A DNA stretch of 31,111 nt from contig CABFPE010000234.1 of the NCBI GenBank assembly GCA_900660155.1, positions 52,661 through 83,771 of the forward strand, given 5' to 3'. The notes beneath the pieces were generated by a model that was not told where the DNA came from, ran no database searches, and saw only the letters and a list, made by a program, of their open reading frames with translations. Source of the stretch: Hofstenia miamia. Lineage: Eukaryota; Xenacoelomorpha; Acoela; Hofsteniidae. Each line of letters starts with the position of its first letter. Within the stretch, counting starts at the first letter, position 1. Below, piece by piece: positions 12,301-24,300 of the stretch. The translations under genes and the position numbers were made by a program.

Positions 12301-15300
12301 CTGGTCACAGAACTGTTGTCTCCATTAACATAAATATTTTTTAGTTTTTTAAAGCGATTTGCTCATTGGATGAATATGTTATGCCACATCAAAGAACACC
12401 TACATTTGTAAAAGAAAAAGGTAAGAATGGAGAAGCACAACTACATCTACCAATTAATGCTTTTGGTTTTTAGATCTTACTACAAAAACATTCGCACAAA
12501 ATCTACAGTTCACATTTTGGAAGAACATTTTACAAATGACTGCCTCTCAGAAGTTACTCATTATAAAAGATATCAACAACAATGAAGGACTACACTATTT
12601 ATTTGTGAGTCGATCTGGAATGCAGTTTCAACTCTTTAGATAATTATTCAATCAAAATTTAAAAACAATTGTAATTGCGATGATAGTATCAGATTCCTTT
12701 GCTACCTCATGTAGATGTAATGTCATCACTCATCTCGTTCTTTCTTGTGAAACGAATAAGAACGAGACGATGACTGCAGGTATTCATGCCACATTGTGCT
12801 GTTCAAGACAAATATTTCATCAACTATTCGTTAAAAACAATCCACAAGCAGTGTTAAAGAATAGAATTCCTAATTAACCAAACGGACTTAATTCTCAAAC
12901 AATACTCTAGAAACATTTTGAATCATGTATAATTATAGTATTCCCAGAAAGATTTGTTTATTTTTCTCGCTCATGTGTGTTCTTAAATTTTATACAATTT
13001 TACATCTTTATCATGGTGTGTTTGCTTGCTATATTTTTGTTTCTCGGGTGTGCTTCTAGATTTTTTAGCAATTAGAGATTGCAAAATTATCTGTTTGACA
13101 TTTTTTCAAAAATATATTTTAAGTAAAATCTAATATACTGCTCTATATGATGCGACATATTTTACGGAATTTAAGCTGAGGACTATTTCTCCTTCTCTAT
13201 TATAATTTTAATTATTTCATAACAAAGTGACGTGCTAATATATTTTGACATGTAAATATAATTTATTTACCCCCACCAACTCAAGCTAATTACAACACTT
13301 TACATTGCTACAAGCAGTTCATGCCATTACATTTTTATAAGAAACTGGGAGTGGCTATAATTTTGGAGTATTTTAGCAGATGAAACAGTAGCAGAAAACC
13401 AGACAAACTCATACTGTGTCATGTGCTCTACAAGCAACCCTGATTGAACGTGTTTCTGCCTGATTATTCAGAGTAAGTTCATCAAACTAACCAAAAACTG
13501 TGGAACATGGGCATTACTTATTAGTTTCTTAGTCGGCCACAATAATGACTGCATACGGCTAGGTGAGACGTGTAGTTATTATCTTTAAGTTTATGTACCC
13601 AATACATATTCTTCATTGCAATTTAATTTGAACTAAGATGATTATGTGATTATGTGTGTATTTCAGCTGTTTGGCAGAGATTTTGATAAAATTATTCACG
13701 CATATACATATATAGTTTTGCTATTCTAAATTTAAGCTTTTCTCTGATTCATTATATACCGTAAAACCTGTAATTGAAGGCCATGGCCTTTTATTTTTCA
13801 ACCTCCTTGCTAGGGTGGCCTTCTATTACAGGTGGCCTTCAATTACAGGGTGGCCTTCTATTTTTCAACCATCAATTTTTGATATTTTTAGGTCTATAAA
13901 AATTTTAATTTCAAATCAGTTGAAACCCCGTTGAGTTGAAGAGGCCTCCTACATGTAGCTACTCCATTTACGTGATAAAACAATGTGTAAAAGTCAGCTT
14001 AAATACTCTAATGAAATCTAATTGATTTATAAAAAGAAACGAAATTGTAACAAAAAAAGATGTGAATTCAAACTTAGTGCGTGCGCGTGTGTGCGTACAT
14101 ACGTACGTACATACCCGCACGTATCTCCATCCTTGAAAGAGAAAAGCGGATAGCTGNCGCATATACATATATAGTTTTGCTATTCTAAATTTAAGCTTTT
14201 CTCTGATTCATTATATACCGTAAAACCTGTAATTGAAGGCCATGGCCTTTTATTTTTCAACCTCCTTGCTAGGGTGGCCTTCTATTACAGGTGGCCTTCA
14301 ATTACAGGGTGGCCTTCTATTTTTCAACCATCAATTTTTGATATTTTTAGGTCTATAAAAATTTTAATTTCAAATCAGTTGAAACCCCGTTGAGTTGAAG
14401 AGGCCTCCTACATGTAGCTACTCCATTTACGTGATAAAACAATGTGTAAAAGTCAGCTTAAATACTCTAATGAAATCTAATTGATTTATAAAAAGAAACG
14501 AAATTGTAACGTACGTACGTACGTAACCGCGCCTATCTCCATCCTTGAAAGAGAAAAGTGGATAGCTGTCTCAAACACAAACCTGAACGGTCTATTTTCA
14601 ACCTCCTCGCTAGGGTGGCCTTCATTTACAGGTTTTACGGTAATTTAACTTGTTTTGTTATAGTCTAATCGAAGTGGAGAACATGACATTGAAACGATAA
14701 ATGTTTGGACATTTGAAGGAAATGTTCTACCATTGAGATAATACTGCAGGACATGTGTTTTCCTTTAATGCGGGTATTCAGTATAAACATGGCAGTGGCT
14801 CTAAAATTTGAAAAATTATGAAAAATACAGTGCAAACACAAACCTTGCCATTGTCATCATTTAACAACTGTTCATCAACAAAAACTCTTTCCTTATTAAC
14901 AAATCATACTGCTTGAAAGAGCAGATTGATCCTGTAGCACGATCCGCGCTCATACACGAAACTGCAAAATGGCTTTCAATGGCAGGATGCCCTACCTCCA
15001 TTGTTGATGACTTAAGATTTCAGAAGTGTCTTGAAACAATGAGCCACTGAACTGTTTGTCTACCATAAAAACAGTTACAGCGGAAAAGATGAAAAAACTT
15101 TACAAGGACAAATTGCCATTAAACATCAGTTTAAAACTACTGACTCCGTCGCAATAATAGCTGACATTTTGACGAGTGTTGCTAAAAAGGCGTTTCTGTG
15201 TATCATTACATATTAAAGTGGGAAATCCAAAGTTGCAAGTTGGTGTTCTATGGATATCAGGAATTCATACTGCAGTAGCAAAGAAGAATCAGGTCAAGGA

Positions 15301-18300
15301 CATTGCTGCGATTGACGCTGTTTCAAACATGCAGCGCACAATTGCTTTAGTCAATGAAGATGATGATGAAAAAAATGAAAACAATTTCATTCGAAAACTC
15401 AACATTGCATCTATTCTTTTTGCAGTGCACGATTTGCATAATACAGGGTGCCCAGTTAAAATCGATACTATTTGACGAATCATATTCAAAACGTAAGAAA
15501 TAAGAAGTAGAGACTTTATTAAGCAAATGAATACATAAGAGACCACCTACATTGTGAATACAGGCTCTTAGACGTGCCATCCACGATGCAGTCGCTCTTT
15601 GAATAATATCCATAGGTATATTGTTCCATGTTTCCGTAAGGGTTGTCGTCAATTTCTCTATGCTGTCGATTTCTCTTCGCTTTGCACCAACCCAGCTAGG
15701 AGAACACCCCATAGAGAACAGTCCATCACGTTCAAATCGGGACTTTTTGATGACAATTCATCAGGAGTAATGAAGTCAGGTGAATTTTTCTGATCCACCG
15801 ACGTTCTTGCAGTGTGAGCTTTGGCTCCATCTTGCTGCCACACCCAAGGTCTTCCATTCATTGACCTGTTGATGTCATCAAACATGAGTGGACACATTTT
15901 TTGGGTATAAACAAACTGGTTTACTGTTTTCTTCTTTCTTCGCTGAAAGTCCGTTAGATGAGACATTCTGATCTGCGTATGCAAGTGTAGATGAAAGGCA
16001 GTGACAAAATCCTTATTCATTGACTGATTAAGCTTCACACGATATGCTGACCAATCAAGAGTTACCTATTAAGCAACAGATAAACGTCATTTCACTTCTT
16101 GCGAAGGACATTAGCGATCATGTTAAAAAGTATCGATTTTAACTGGGCACCCTGTACAATAAAAAATTCTGAAAAAAGATCCCCTCATCAACCAAACTCA
16201 TTATGAAACTACAAAAAGTAGTCAGCCATTTTCACGACAGTACTTTGCAAATTGGCGGGCATAGAACTAACGAGAACTTCCATGATGCACATCAACAAAA
16301 TTTGGCTGGCAAGTTTTTTAAGAAATCGGGAGGCATTGTTTGATTTAAACTGTGGATTAAGTGAAAGCGACTTCTCCAAAACGGATTCTCTTATACATGT
16401 TTTAAAGCATGCGTAAAAGTTTCAAAAATGATTGGTTACCAGAAGCAAACTTGTAATTCTATTTTTTCATTAAGTTTTATTCTGCTTACACTATCAATTT
16501 ATTTTTAATCTTTATTTACAATGAATGCTTGTATTACAGAAGATTACTACAATCATCGCCAGAAGCTATTTGTATGACAAAGTTCGCGCTTGCGCTTGAC
16601 TTAAACTAAAAAGCTTTATCCTGTTTCCCAAAGCGGAAGAAAATTTGTTGTGGGAGACTTTAGAACACGTGATACTGAAGGAAGCGCCTACACCAAAAAC
16701 AAAAACAAAGATATATCTGTGACAGCGAAATAATTGGGAGTAATGGGATTCTAGTCTGGATGAATGTGAAGAAGAGTTAGCAAGTGTAATTCATTGTCAA
16801 ATCGGAAATAGTTTCGTTTCGTAAAATGCCACAAGACGGCGACTGCAGGAATCATTAGTGGTGGAGAAGACACAACACAAACTTTCAATTCTTTTCCACT
16901 TTTGCAAAGAAGATTTTTGCGATAACAGCATCAAGCGTGCTCTCTGAACGCTTGTCTTCAGCAGTTGGTTTTATAATCCATAAAAAAATAGATCACGCCT
17001 AGGTGATGAAAACACCACCATGAGAAACTGGCTAAAATAGTGTAAATAAGTGGTTAATTCATTAATATAGTTTAGATTTTGGTTTTTTTCACATTTACAT
17101 TGATCCTTTGTTCACATATCACACTTCAATATAATCATTTATAATATCAAATATCAAACAAAATTAGTTGCGATCCCGGATTAAATTTAAGGTCCTAAAG
17201 AATTGTGTTGTCAAAACGGTAACGGGATCAATCCTGCAGGATTCAATTTCGAATTAAATCATGTTGCAATTATTCGATAAAATGGCTCTGAAATTGTCAC
17301 TGCCAAGACAAGCTTGTCCGGATCGGACAAACCCGATAAATATTGATCGCGTCGGCCAGCTCAGAATAAATGTACATTGTGAATAATCCGGCTAAATTCG
17401 GATTACATATTTTTGTGAGAGTTCCATTTCTTAAATTAATATAACCTTTCCTTAAATAAATTCAATACTTGGAATTAAAATAAATCAAATTCCTGTATTC
17501 AAAGTCGAGATTTGAGTTCCAAATCGAATCAAGCCGGAAACTACAATCAGATATGAATTACAAAGTGATTAACTCAAACTAAATTTTGTTAACAAACATA
17601 TATTTTACATTCACTAATTTGGAATTTCAAGCTTTTTAAATTATACAATCGATTGGCACTCTTTACTGGCGGTATTTTTAAATGAAGACAAATATGGTAA
17701 GTTTTTAAAATAATTCCAGGGGCTACTGGAAAAATGAAATGTGCAAAATAATTCTTTTTACATAACTATCGCATAATGCATCGAACAATATTCGCTTGTA
17801 TATTAGAGGAATTTTTAGTATTATTCTTAAAAAAATTTGTGTGGTACTTATATGTTTGGGGATACATATGGCGCCGGGAAAATACATATAAACCCGTAGA
17901 CGAAATCAAAATCAAACTGGTTAATTTTCGGATTTAAACTAAACCTAATTGCAAATGACATTACTAAATAATGGCATTTAAAATTTAGGCACTATGCTGC
18001 TGATTAAGTACAATTTATGGTGCACATACCAGTTGGCAGTTCCGGTGTATCGCTTTTAAGACTAGGAGCGCCTTTAATTCTTTTTGGTAAACCAGCAATT
18101 GGAAATGCTATTAACAAGGCGAGAACAGCTTGCATTATGAATCCAATATACCAAGCACCAACCCAAGAAGGGTCACTCAGTTCCACACCCCAATGCCTAA
18201 AACATAGTTGACAATATATTTGACTGATAATTAATAAATTTAAAATTACATTAATTTTGAATAGTGTTTACAACTTACTTAAAATTAGGTGAACAAAGTC

Positions 18301-21300
18301 ATTGTAATGATAAACGTTTACACCCAATTTAAGCTGCAAAAAACAATGAGAAATATTTTGCAGAATATTTCTCAAATATTCGCAATAAAATAAAGGCTAG
18401 ATAAAAAGTAATGTTTCCACAATGGGTGTAAACTCTTTTGATGAAATTTACTCCTAGGAAACATTTCTTATGAAAATAACGCAAATACAGTGACCGATGA
18501 TATTGTATGCAATGCCGCTTTTTAGTGAGTGACAAAATAAATCTTTATGTTCATAAGGTCTGTCTTAACTACACTTTAACAGGAATGTGTTGAATGCAAA
18601 TCAGGGTGAGAAACGGGTCGGGTCAAGACATAGAGGGATCGGGTGGCGGGTCACTATTAAGCGGGTACTATATATTTATCATTAACTGTTAGATAAGTTA
18701 GTCCTAATCGTTTACATTAGCCTTAATAATAGTCGGTTTTGCGTCATGTCACCATTGTTTCAAAACTTTCCAAATCCATAATGCTTCCACCAATAAATCA
18801 ATGGGGGCAAAGAACCTGAAAGAGCAGCAGTCAAACTGCAAGCCTTCTACATCGCAAAATTGAGATATATCATCGTTTGTCTTGCAGCATAATAAGACAT
18901 CATTACCGACATCCGAATTAGACAATATAAGAAATGCTGAGCTTCAGTTCATCGTGAATGGCTTACACAGTTTTCGCACTATTGAAGAACCTGATATAAA
19001 AAAAATTTCAGCTTGGGATCAATATAGGGAGTAAATATGGTAGCACTGTTGTTGACAATGTTTGGTTTGGTAGGAAAACATTGAGTTCTGTTTTGTGTAA
19101 ATTATACAATATTAGAAAATCAAAATTGAAAAAGACATCTTTGAAGCGATATCACATGAAACTATCTCAGCTGTAACAGACTAATGGACAGATTCAGTTA
19201 CAAATCGATCTTTCTTAGATCATAGCGTTGTTTATCTTCAACCTGATACGTGGACCTTCCATCTTGCAATTTTGCGTTGTGCATACTTTGATGAGGCACA
19301 TACTGCTTCCAATATTTGTCAGCTTATAAAATCCATTGAAGAAGAGTTTGGTATAAGCAATATTCCATACACTGCAGGTGTGGATCTAATTTCATAGCTG
19401 CATTGCGAAATGAAGCACGGTTTACCTGTTTTTGTCACAGACTGTATACATGTATTCATGATGCTTTCGAAAAAACGTTATCAACTTGTTTGGAGTTTAG
19501 TGAGAACTATAAGGACAGGAAAGGTTTGCAGACGTATTTGTCACATACAACTAATATTCACGAATCTCTACCTAAGGGTGCATTCACACAGAAAGATTGT
19601 GCTTGCTAGAGCGAGCTTTTGGCGTTCACACAGAAAGCGAGCTTGCGCTAGCTTTAAATCTTGGGTATTTACACAGAGAGATTGCGATATTTTCTAGCAA
19701 TGTATTAAAGCCAGAGTGTTCACACAGCGCGATTGTGCTTGCGATATTTTCTAGCAATGTATTAAAGCCAGGGTGTTCACACAGCGCGATTGTGCGAGCT
19801 TGGGCTCGCTAGAGATTTAAACAGTTGAGTTACTGAGAGAGCATTCACACAGAAAGATTTATCGCAATCCCAATTAAAGCCTAGCGCGAGCGATATTTTC
19901 TAACACATGTTTAAATATAGTTCTAATCACACACAAAGCGCGCGAGTGCGCGATTGTAAAAGATTGTAAATTTGATTTTAAACTTGCTAAATATTTTTGA
20001 CGATGACATCTCCCAATAATTTAAATTCACGCCAAAAATTTGTACGAAGTACGTATAATGTATTTAGTTTCAAATTATTATTTAATATTATCACAAAAAT
20101 GGTATTATTGAACATATTTGTAAAATAGGTTTTGTCCACAACATTTTTTATTTATAGCAGTTACTAGTTGAACTATAGTAACTGCTATTAATAAAAAATG
20201 TTTTGATTTCTATATTCTTAAAAATCTGCCTAAATTAGAAAAAGTTTTTTAATTCACCCGTAATTTAGAATTTCAAAAAATATAAATTGCATTAAGGTTT
20301 ATCAAAATATTAAATAATTTAAGAAAAACAATAATTTTAATGAAGAATTTAATAGGCTGTCTAATCGCATAGATTCCATTGTATCAAATGATTTTCAGTT
20401 AGTTATTTACATAAAGATCAATTAAATTGTAATAATGTTTACATATTAAAAATTATCCACTTTGATTCGCTCAAATGCAATAAAATATAACAATGTGTAG
20501 AGAATATTATTGAATATTTTCCTAATAGCAATTAAAAGCTCGCGTTCTGTGTGAACACTCTCGTATTAATACATTGCTAGAAATCTATCGCAAGCGCAAG
20601 CTCGCTTTCTGTGTGAATGCTACTATCTTAAAACATGTGTTAAAAAATATAGCAAGCGCACGCCGTCTGTGTGAATGCTACTATCTTAAAACATGTGTTT
20701 AAATTACAAGCGCGATATCGCAATCTCTCTGTGTGAATGCATCCTAAGATTATTGGTTCGTCATCGCAAACAAGGGCATCGTCTGGATAAATTACACTTT
20801 TTGATGCAATTGCAACTAGTTATGAAGAAGTTAAATTAATCCTTGACGCACGAGATATGCTTCATAAATTGCCTCGTAATAAAACATTAATATATGAAAT
20901 TGCTGAATGGTTGAAGCCAATGTGTACAATCTTTAATTAATTAGAATATAGGTTTAAGCCTACTATTCACATGGTGATACCTGTTTTCTGCAAAATCGAA
21001 TCATATTGTATTACTGTTGATAACAAATCATTCATCATTAAAACTTTATCCAAGAATTTATGGTCGGCTCTCAATGAAAACTATTTGACATCCACAACGG
21101 ATTTACATATCCTTGCATCTGCATTACACCCTAATTTTAAATCCATGAACTTCATCTATAATTGTTATCCTTCTCCCATGATAATTGTAAATCAAATGTT
21201 GATCCAAATACTATTTAAATAATTGATCTTCTACCAAAGAAGGCAAAATTTGACATAATGAATGACATGTTTGAATACGAAAACAGCAGTGGTTTCACAA

Positions 21301-24300
21301 CACTCTCTTCAAAACCAATTCATGAAGAATACATTGAATTTTGAACGAAAATGTCACCGTTAAATATGACGATCCAATACACTACTGGCAGCTTAAAATA
21401 AATCAATATCAATCTCTAGCTAAAGTTGCAAGGAAGCTTTTTGTCATTCAGGCCAGTTGTACAGACCTAAGAAATATTTTAAGGAGTAAAACATTTGAAT
21501 CCTCATTATTCGTAAAGATTAATGGATTATAGTTATTTTTGTATTGCATTTATTCATTTATGTTAAATAACATTTTTGTATTCATTGTGAGGGCGAACAT
21601 CACGTTTTCTGAAATTATATTCATTTGATGCGATACGAAAACAATTCAATTTCGATACTGCGTCCTTCAATAAAGTGACATATTGCAATGCAATTGACTT
21701 AATTTGGATAATTAAAAATTATAACTAACAAAATATATCAGCTAAATATACTAATGAAGCAAGAAATTCAAATTACGCCTCTAAAAATAAGTTTTAGACA
21801 TTGCCCTTACACACATTGCAAACTTATATTTTGGCATTCAAAATAATTTTAAAGTTCCAAATCAATTAAAGTTATTGAAAAAGGAGCCTCTGGGTACAAT
21901 TCCCGTCAAAAATTTGGGAATTTCTCCCGATAATGATTTTAAAATTTTGAAAAATGATACTTTTGTGTTCTTTAAGCATAAATATATAATACAAAATAGG
22001 AACTACAAACAATGTATGGTCCACACAAAAGCTCATGAGAATTTGAAAAGAGTGTGCAAACTTTTGACTGGATGCAATTACAAAAAAATTTTATGGAAAT
22101 ATAAAACTAAATGTTGCAGAAATATTTTGATTATATTTTTAATTAGAGATACTTTGTAAAATGTTAACTCATTGCAATTTACATATGCTATTAGCATAAC
22201 AAAATAAAATATTCATTAACAAGAAAATTAAAAAAATAGAACAAGTAAATTGTAAGCACAAACGTTATTCTCGTTGCAAAACTATCAATAGATTTCTATG
22301 AGAATATTATATATATTGGGGACTTGCAGGCGGAAAACATTTTAGCGTCTGATCAATAAAATAAAGAGTAGGCCGTCCGTGCCCACTAGCAAAATTTTTG
22401 GACTTCCGTGTCGAATTTTTCCAAAACCACAATTTTTATCAGAAAATCTGAAAAAACCATCTCAGTTTTTGTGTGAATGTGAATTTTAGCATTATAAAAT
22501 ACAATTTTCCCTACCCTTCTGCTATCAACAAAGTTTAGTGAGAAATCTGTTGAACATGTCAAAATTAAATAAATGTATTCGAGTTTCTGGTGAATGAATT
22601 ATATTGCCAACACTGCCGATTACATTGATAGTAATAGGCACATTATTTCTGTTTGGCTCTTTATCAATTATAGTAATGAAATAGATAAAAAAATAAATGA
22701 ATTAATTTACTTATTTTACTGAATATTAAGACCGAAACTTAAGCGGACGGATTCAGTAGTGTAGTTAAAACAGACGATTAGTGTTTACCAAACAATTTGC
22801 ACTTGAAAATAAATCAATCAATATCTTCATCGAATATTAAAAATTATGAATGAAATTAAATTCTACAAATGATTCATAAATAATTTCTTTGAAAGATTGT
22901 TAGGTTAACAGATAAATGAATTGTCATTGAAATTCACAATAGGGAAAACGAAAACTATAAGGACTTACTTGAAGTCTAAAGGAATTCTGAGAAATAATCC
23001 GCTAAGAATGAAGCCAAACGCTGGTGCGACTACTGCAACTGTGTAAAATATGCCTAAAACAGGCAATAAGTAGGACAAGCAATGATAGGTATTTGTGTGC
23101 ATTCATTTTCAAATGAAATGAAAGGCGATTCACACAGAAAGTTTTACATTAAATGACATGATTAGCATTTATCACAATGTACGCTTTCAATTTTTTTCTA
23201 AAGATTGAAGTAGGTCGGTACTCAAAATATCTTTATTACGCGAAAATTAACGTTGACAGAGCGTACTAGGCGCATATGTCAATTTGTAAAGAGGAATATC
23301 AGCTCCTATGAAAAAATCTGTCAACTCACGATTAAATACCGTAGCAAGTCCTTGTCTTGATTATACTTGGATTAAGCAGAGCTCATTTGTGCTTTCTAGT
23401 ACAAATCCATTGGAGAACGAACACAATCGTCAAAATTCACAATAGTACAGCATTTAGAGCAATGATCACATTTTAATATAAAAAAGTTTGTTAATAAATC
23501 ATGTTCACAGTCTGATGCCTATCCCAAAAAGTTAAAATGGAGAGGTCTAAATGATGAAGATGTACATAATAAATTAAATAACTAGATTATAACAAAATAT
23601 GATTTTGATCATTTTGCTTCTGTATCAAGGATGTCAGGAGCCAGTTCATCAAAAAATAATAATTCGATTATCACAATACTAAATGACGACATTGTTTACT
23701 ATATCTGATAACATCCAATAGCTTTATGTCTCAACATAAAGTGAATCACGACTGAAGCTGGATATTTCAAATATTTAATCCAAATATCCTGGGGTGAGAT
23801 CTATTGCTTGTGTTCGTAGTCGGGTCAGCAATGTTCGGGTCCGATCCGACATCATATTAACCCCAACATTTCCAGATATTAAGCCTGCGGTGGGGTATAA
23901 AGTATAATAGCTTCTTTAAATTATATAAATTCTAATAATATAACTAAATAGATAGACCGGGACCTGGCCTTGGGTTAAAATTTCAACCCATATGCAAGAG
24001 TTACACAAAACTTGCGAATCGACGTCAAGAAAGTTTTAAAAATGACATCACTGGCAGCTAGGAAATACTAACCTAAATATAGAGCTGAATTTTCGCGCTT
24101 CACGTTTTCATCAATGTAAGCAACACCGAGCGTGTATAAAGGTGTCGCTCCAATTCCGATTAGACAAGTACCAACCATAAACACGAACTTTAACCCGTGG
24201 TTTGAACTATAGTCGCGACAAAGCGGATCATAGATTGAACTGCACATGCCGACCTCCCCATCGACACGCCAAGAATAGGCAGCACGGAATGCTTCTGGTA

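Larger units (their letters stand above)
13699..14568 (+). repeat. Direct duplication around a single N (likely assembly artefact)
   Basis: Copy 1 is 13699-14156 and copy 2 is 14158-14568, with an N at 14157. Both start CGCATATACATATATAG and end GATAGCTG. They differ mainly in the ACGT/GTGC tract and a few bases. This is what two allelic contig ends joined with one N would give. Confidence 0.85.
14789..17040 (+). pseudogene. BED-finger hAT transposase pseudogene, split by a mariner insertion
   Basis: Plus-strand remnants in order are a BED zinc-finger piece HHLTTVHQQKLF (about 14858-14893), TAKWLSMAGCPTSIVDDLRF, a DDE-core-like segment CVSLHIKVGNPKLQVGVLW, then FAVHDLHNT just before the insertion and MKLQKVVSHFHDSTL just after it. 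The C-terminal hATC block is FAKKIFAITASSVLSERLSS with AVGFIIHKKI, then, one frame over, RSRLGDENTTMRNWLK and the stop TAG at 17038-17040. Several stops, frameshifts and a missing middle (about 16330-16880) make it non-functional. Terminal repeats were not found. It is distinct from the hAT at 18602, because the shared blocks differ widely. Confidence 0.85.
10272..18029 (-). other. OATP intron 6 (7758 bp)
   Basis: The largest intron in view, phase 1. It carries the duplicated MITE region (13699-14640) and the hAT/mariner nest (14789-17040). About 10272-13690 is AT-rich. A 91-codon ORF at 11232-11507 and coding-like traces around 11850-12900 match nothing I recognise. 17041-18029 holds a few short hairpins (for example TTGTCC/GGACAA near 17317) and no gene. 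Confidence 0.8.
19576..20744. mobile_element. Non-autonomous PIF/Harbinger-like element nested in the hAT gene
   Basis: Termini are GGGTGCATTCACACAG on the left and GGATGCATTCACACAG (reverse complement) on the right, with about 22 of 24 bases matching. It is flanked on both sides by TAA (19573-19575 and 20745-20747), the three-base target type of PIF/Harbinger. The 1169-bp element has no transposase. Both arms are built of repeated TTCACACAG-type units rich in CG dinucleotides, and the middle (about 19980-20520) is very AT-rich. Removing it plus one TAA joins ESLPK to IIGSSSQT in one frame of the hAT gene. Confidence 0.8.
18602..21532 (+). pseudogene. hAT-family transposase pseudogene (hobo/ZBED-like), split by an insertion
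   Basis: The 5' end begins CAGGGTGAGAAACGGGTCGG, typical of hAT termini. Translation on the plus strand, with frame changes, gives LQFIVNGLHSFRTIEE, IGSKYGSTVVDNVWFGRKT, the DDE-core-like WTDSVTNRSFLDHSVVYL, ILRCAYFDEAHTASNI, CGSNFIAALR, RFTCFCHRLYTCIHDAF. After the nested element it continues LFDAIATSYEEVKLILDARD, PTIHMVIPVFCKIE, HILASALHPNFKS, DDPIHYWQLKINQY and the hATC dimerisation region LAKVARKLFVIQAS. In-frame stops (for example before WTDSV) and frameshifts show it is dead. The 3' terminal repeat and 8-bp target copy were not found; the last stop is at 21530-21532. Confidence 0.85.
18197..22968 (-). other. OATP intron 5 (4772 bp)
   Basis: Phase-2 intron dominated by the hAT pseudogene (18602-21532) and its nested PIF/Harbinger-like insertion. 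Between 21533 and 22968 I see only AT-rich DNA and one open stretch (about 21845-22159, plus strand, about 100 codons, no recognised motif, TTG-initiated if at all), which I do not call a gene. Confidence 0.8.

Noticed and set aside
11850..12900. Coding-like traces that hinted at a P-element or THAP-type transposase
   Set aside because: Reading in all plus frames gave scattered plausible stretches but no ordered catalytic motifs; not supportable by eye.
15176..15546. Overlapping ORFs on both strands at the mariner border
   Set aside because: They are pieces of the hAT pseudogene and of the mariner terminal repeat read through, not separate genes.
19684..19797. Regularly spaced repeats that could suggest a CRISPR-like array
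   Set aside because: Only two contiguous units without unique spacers, in a eukaryotic transposon arm.
19403..19812. Three overlapping plus-strand ORFs
   Set aside because: The first part is hAT transposase; the rest runs into the nested non-coding element, so the chimeric ends have no meaning.
21845..22159. About 100 open codons on the plus strand after the hAT pseudogene
   Set aside because: No ATG start, Lys/Asn/Ile-rich as expected from AT-rich sequence, no recognised domain.
23790..23865. GGGTGAG and CGGGTC motifs resembling the hAT 5' end at 18602
   Set aside because: Similarity is patchy and cannot be the missing 3' end of that hAT, because transporter exon 5 lies between them.
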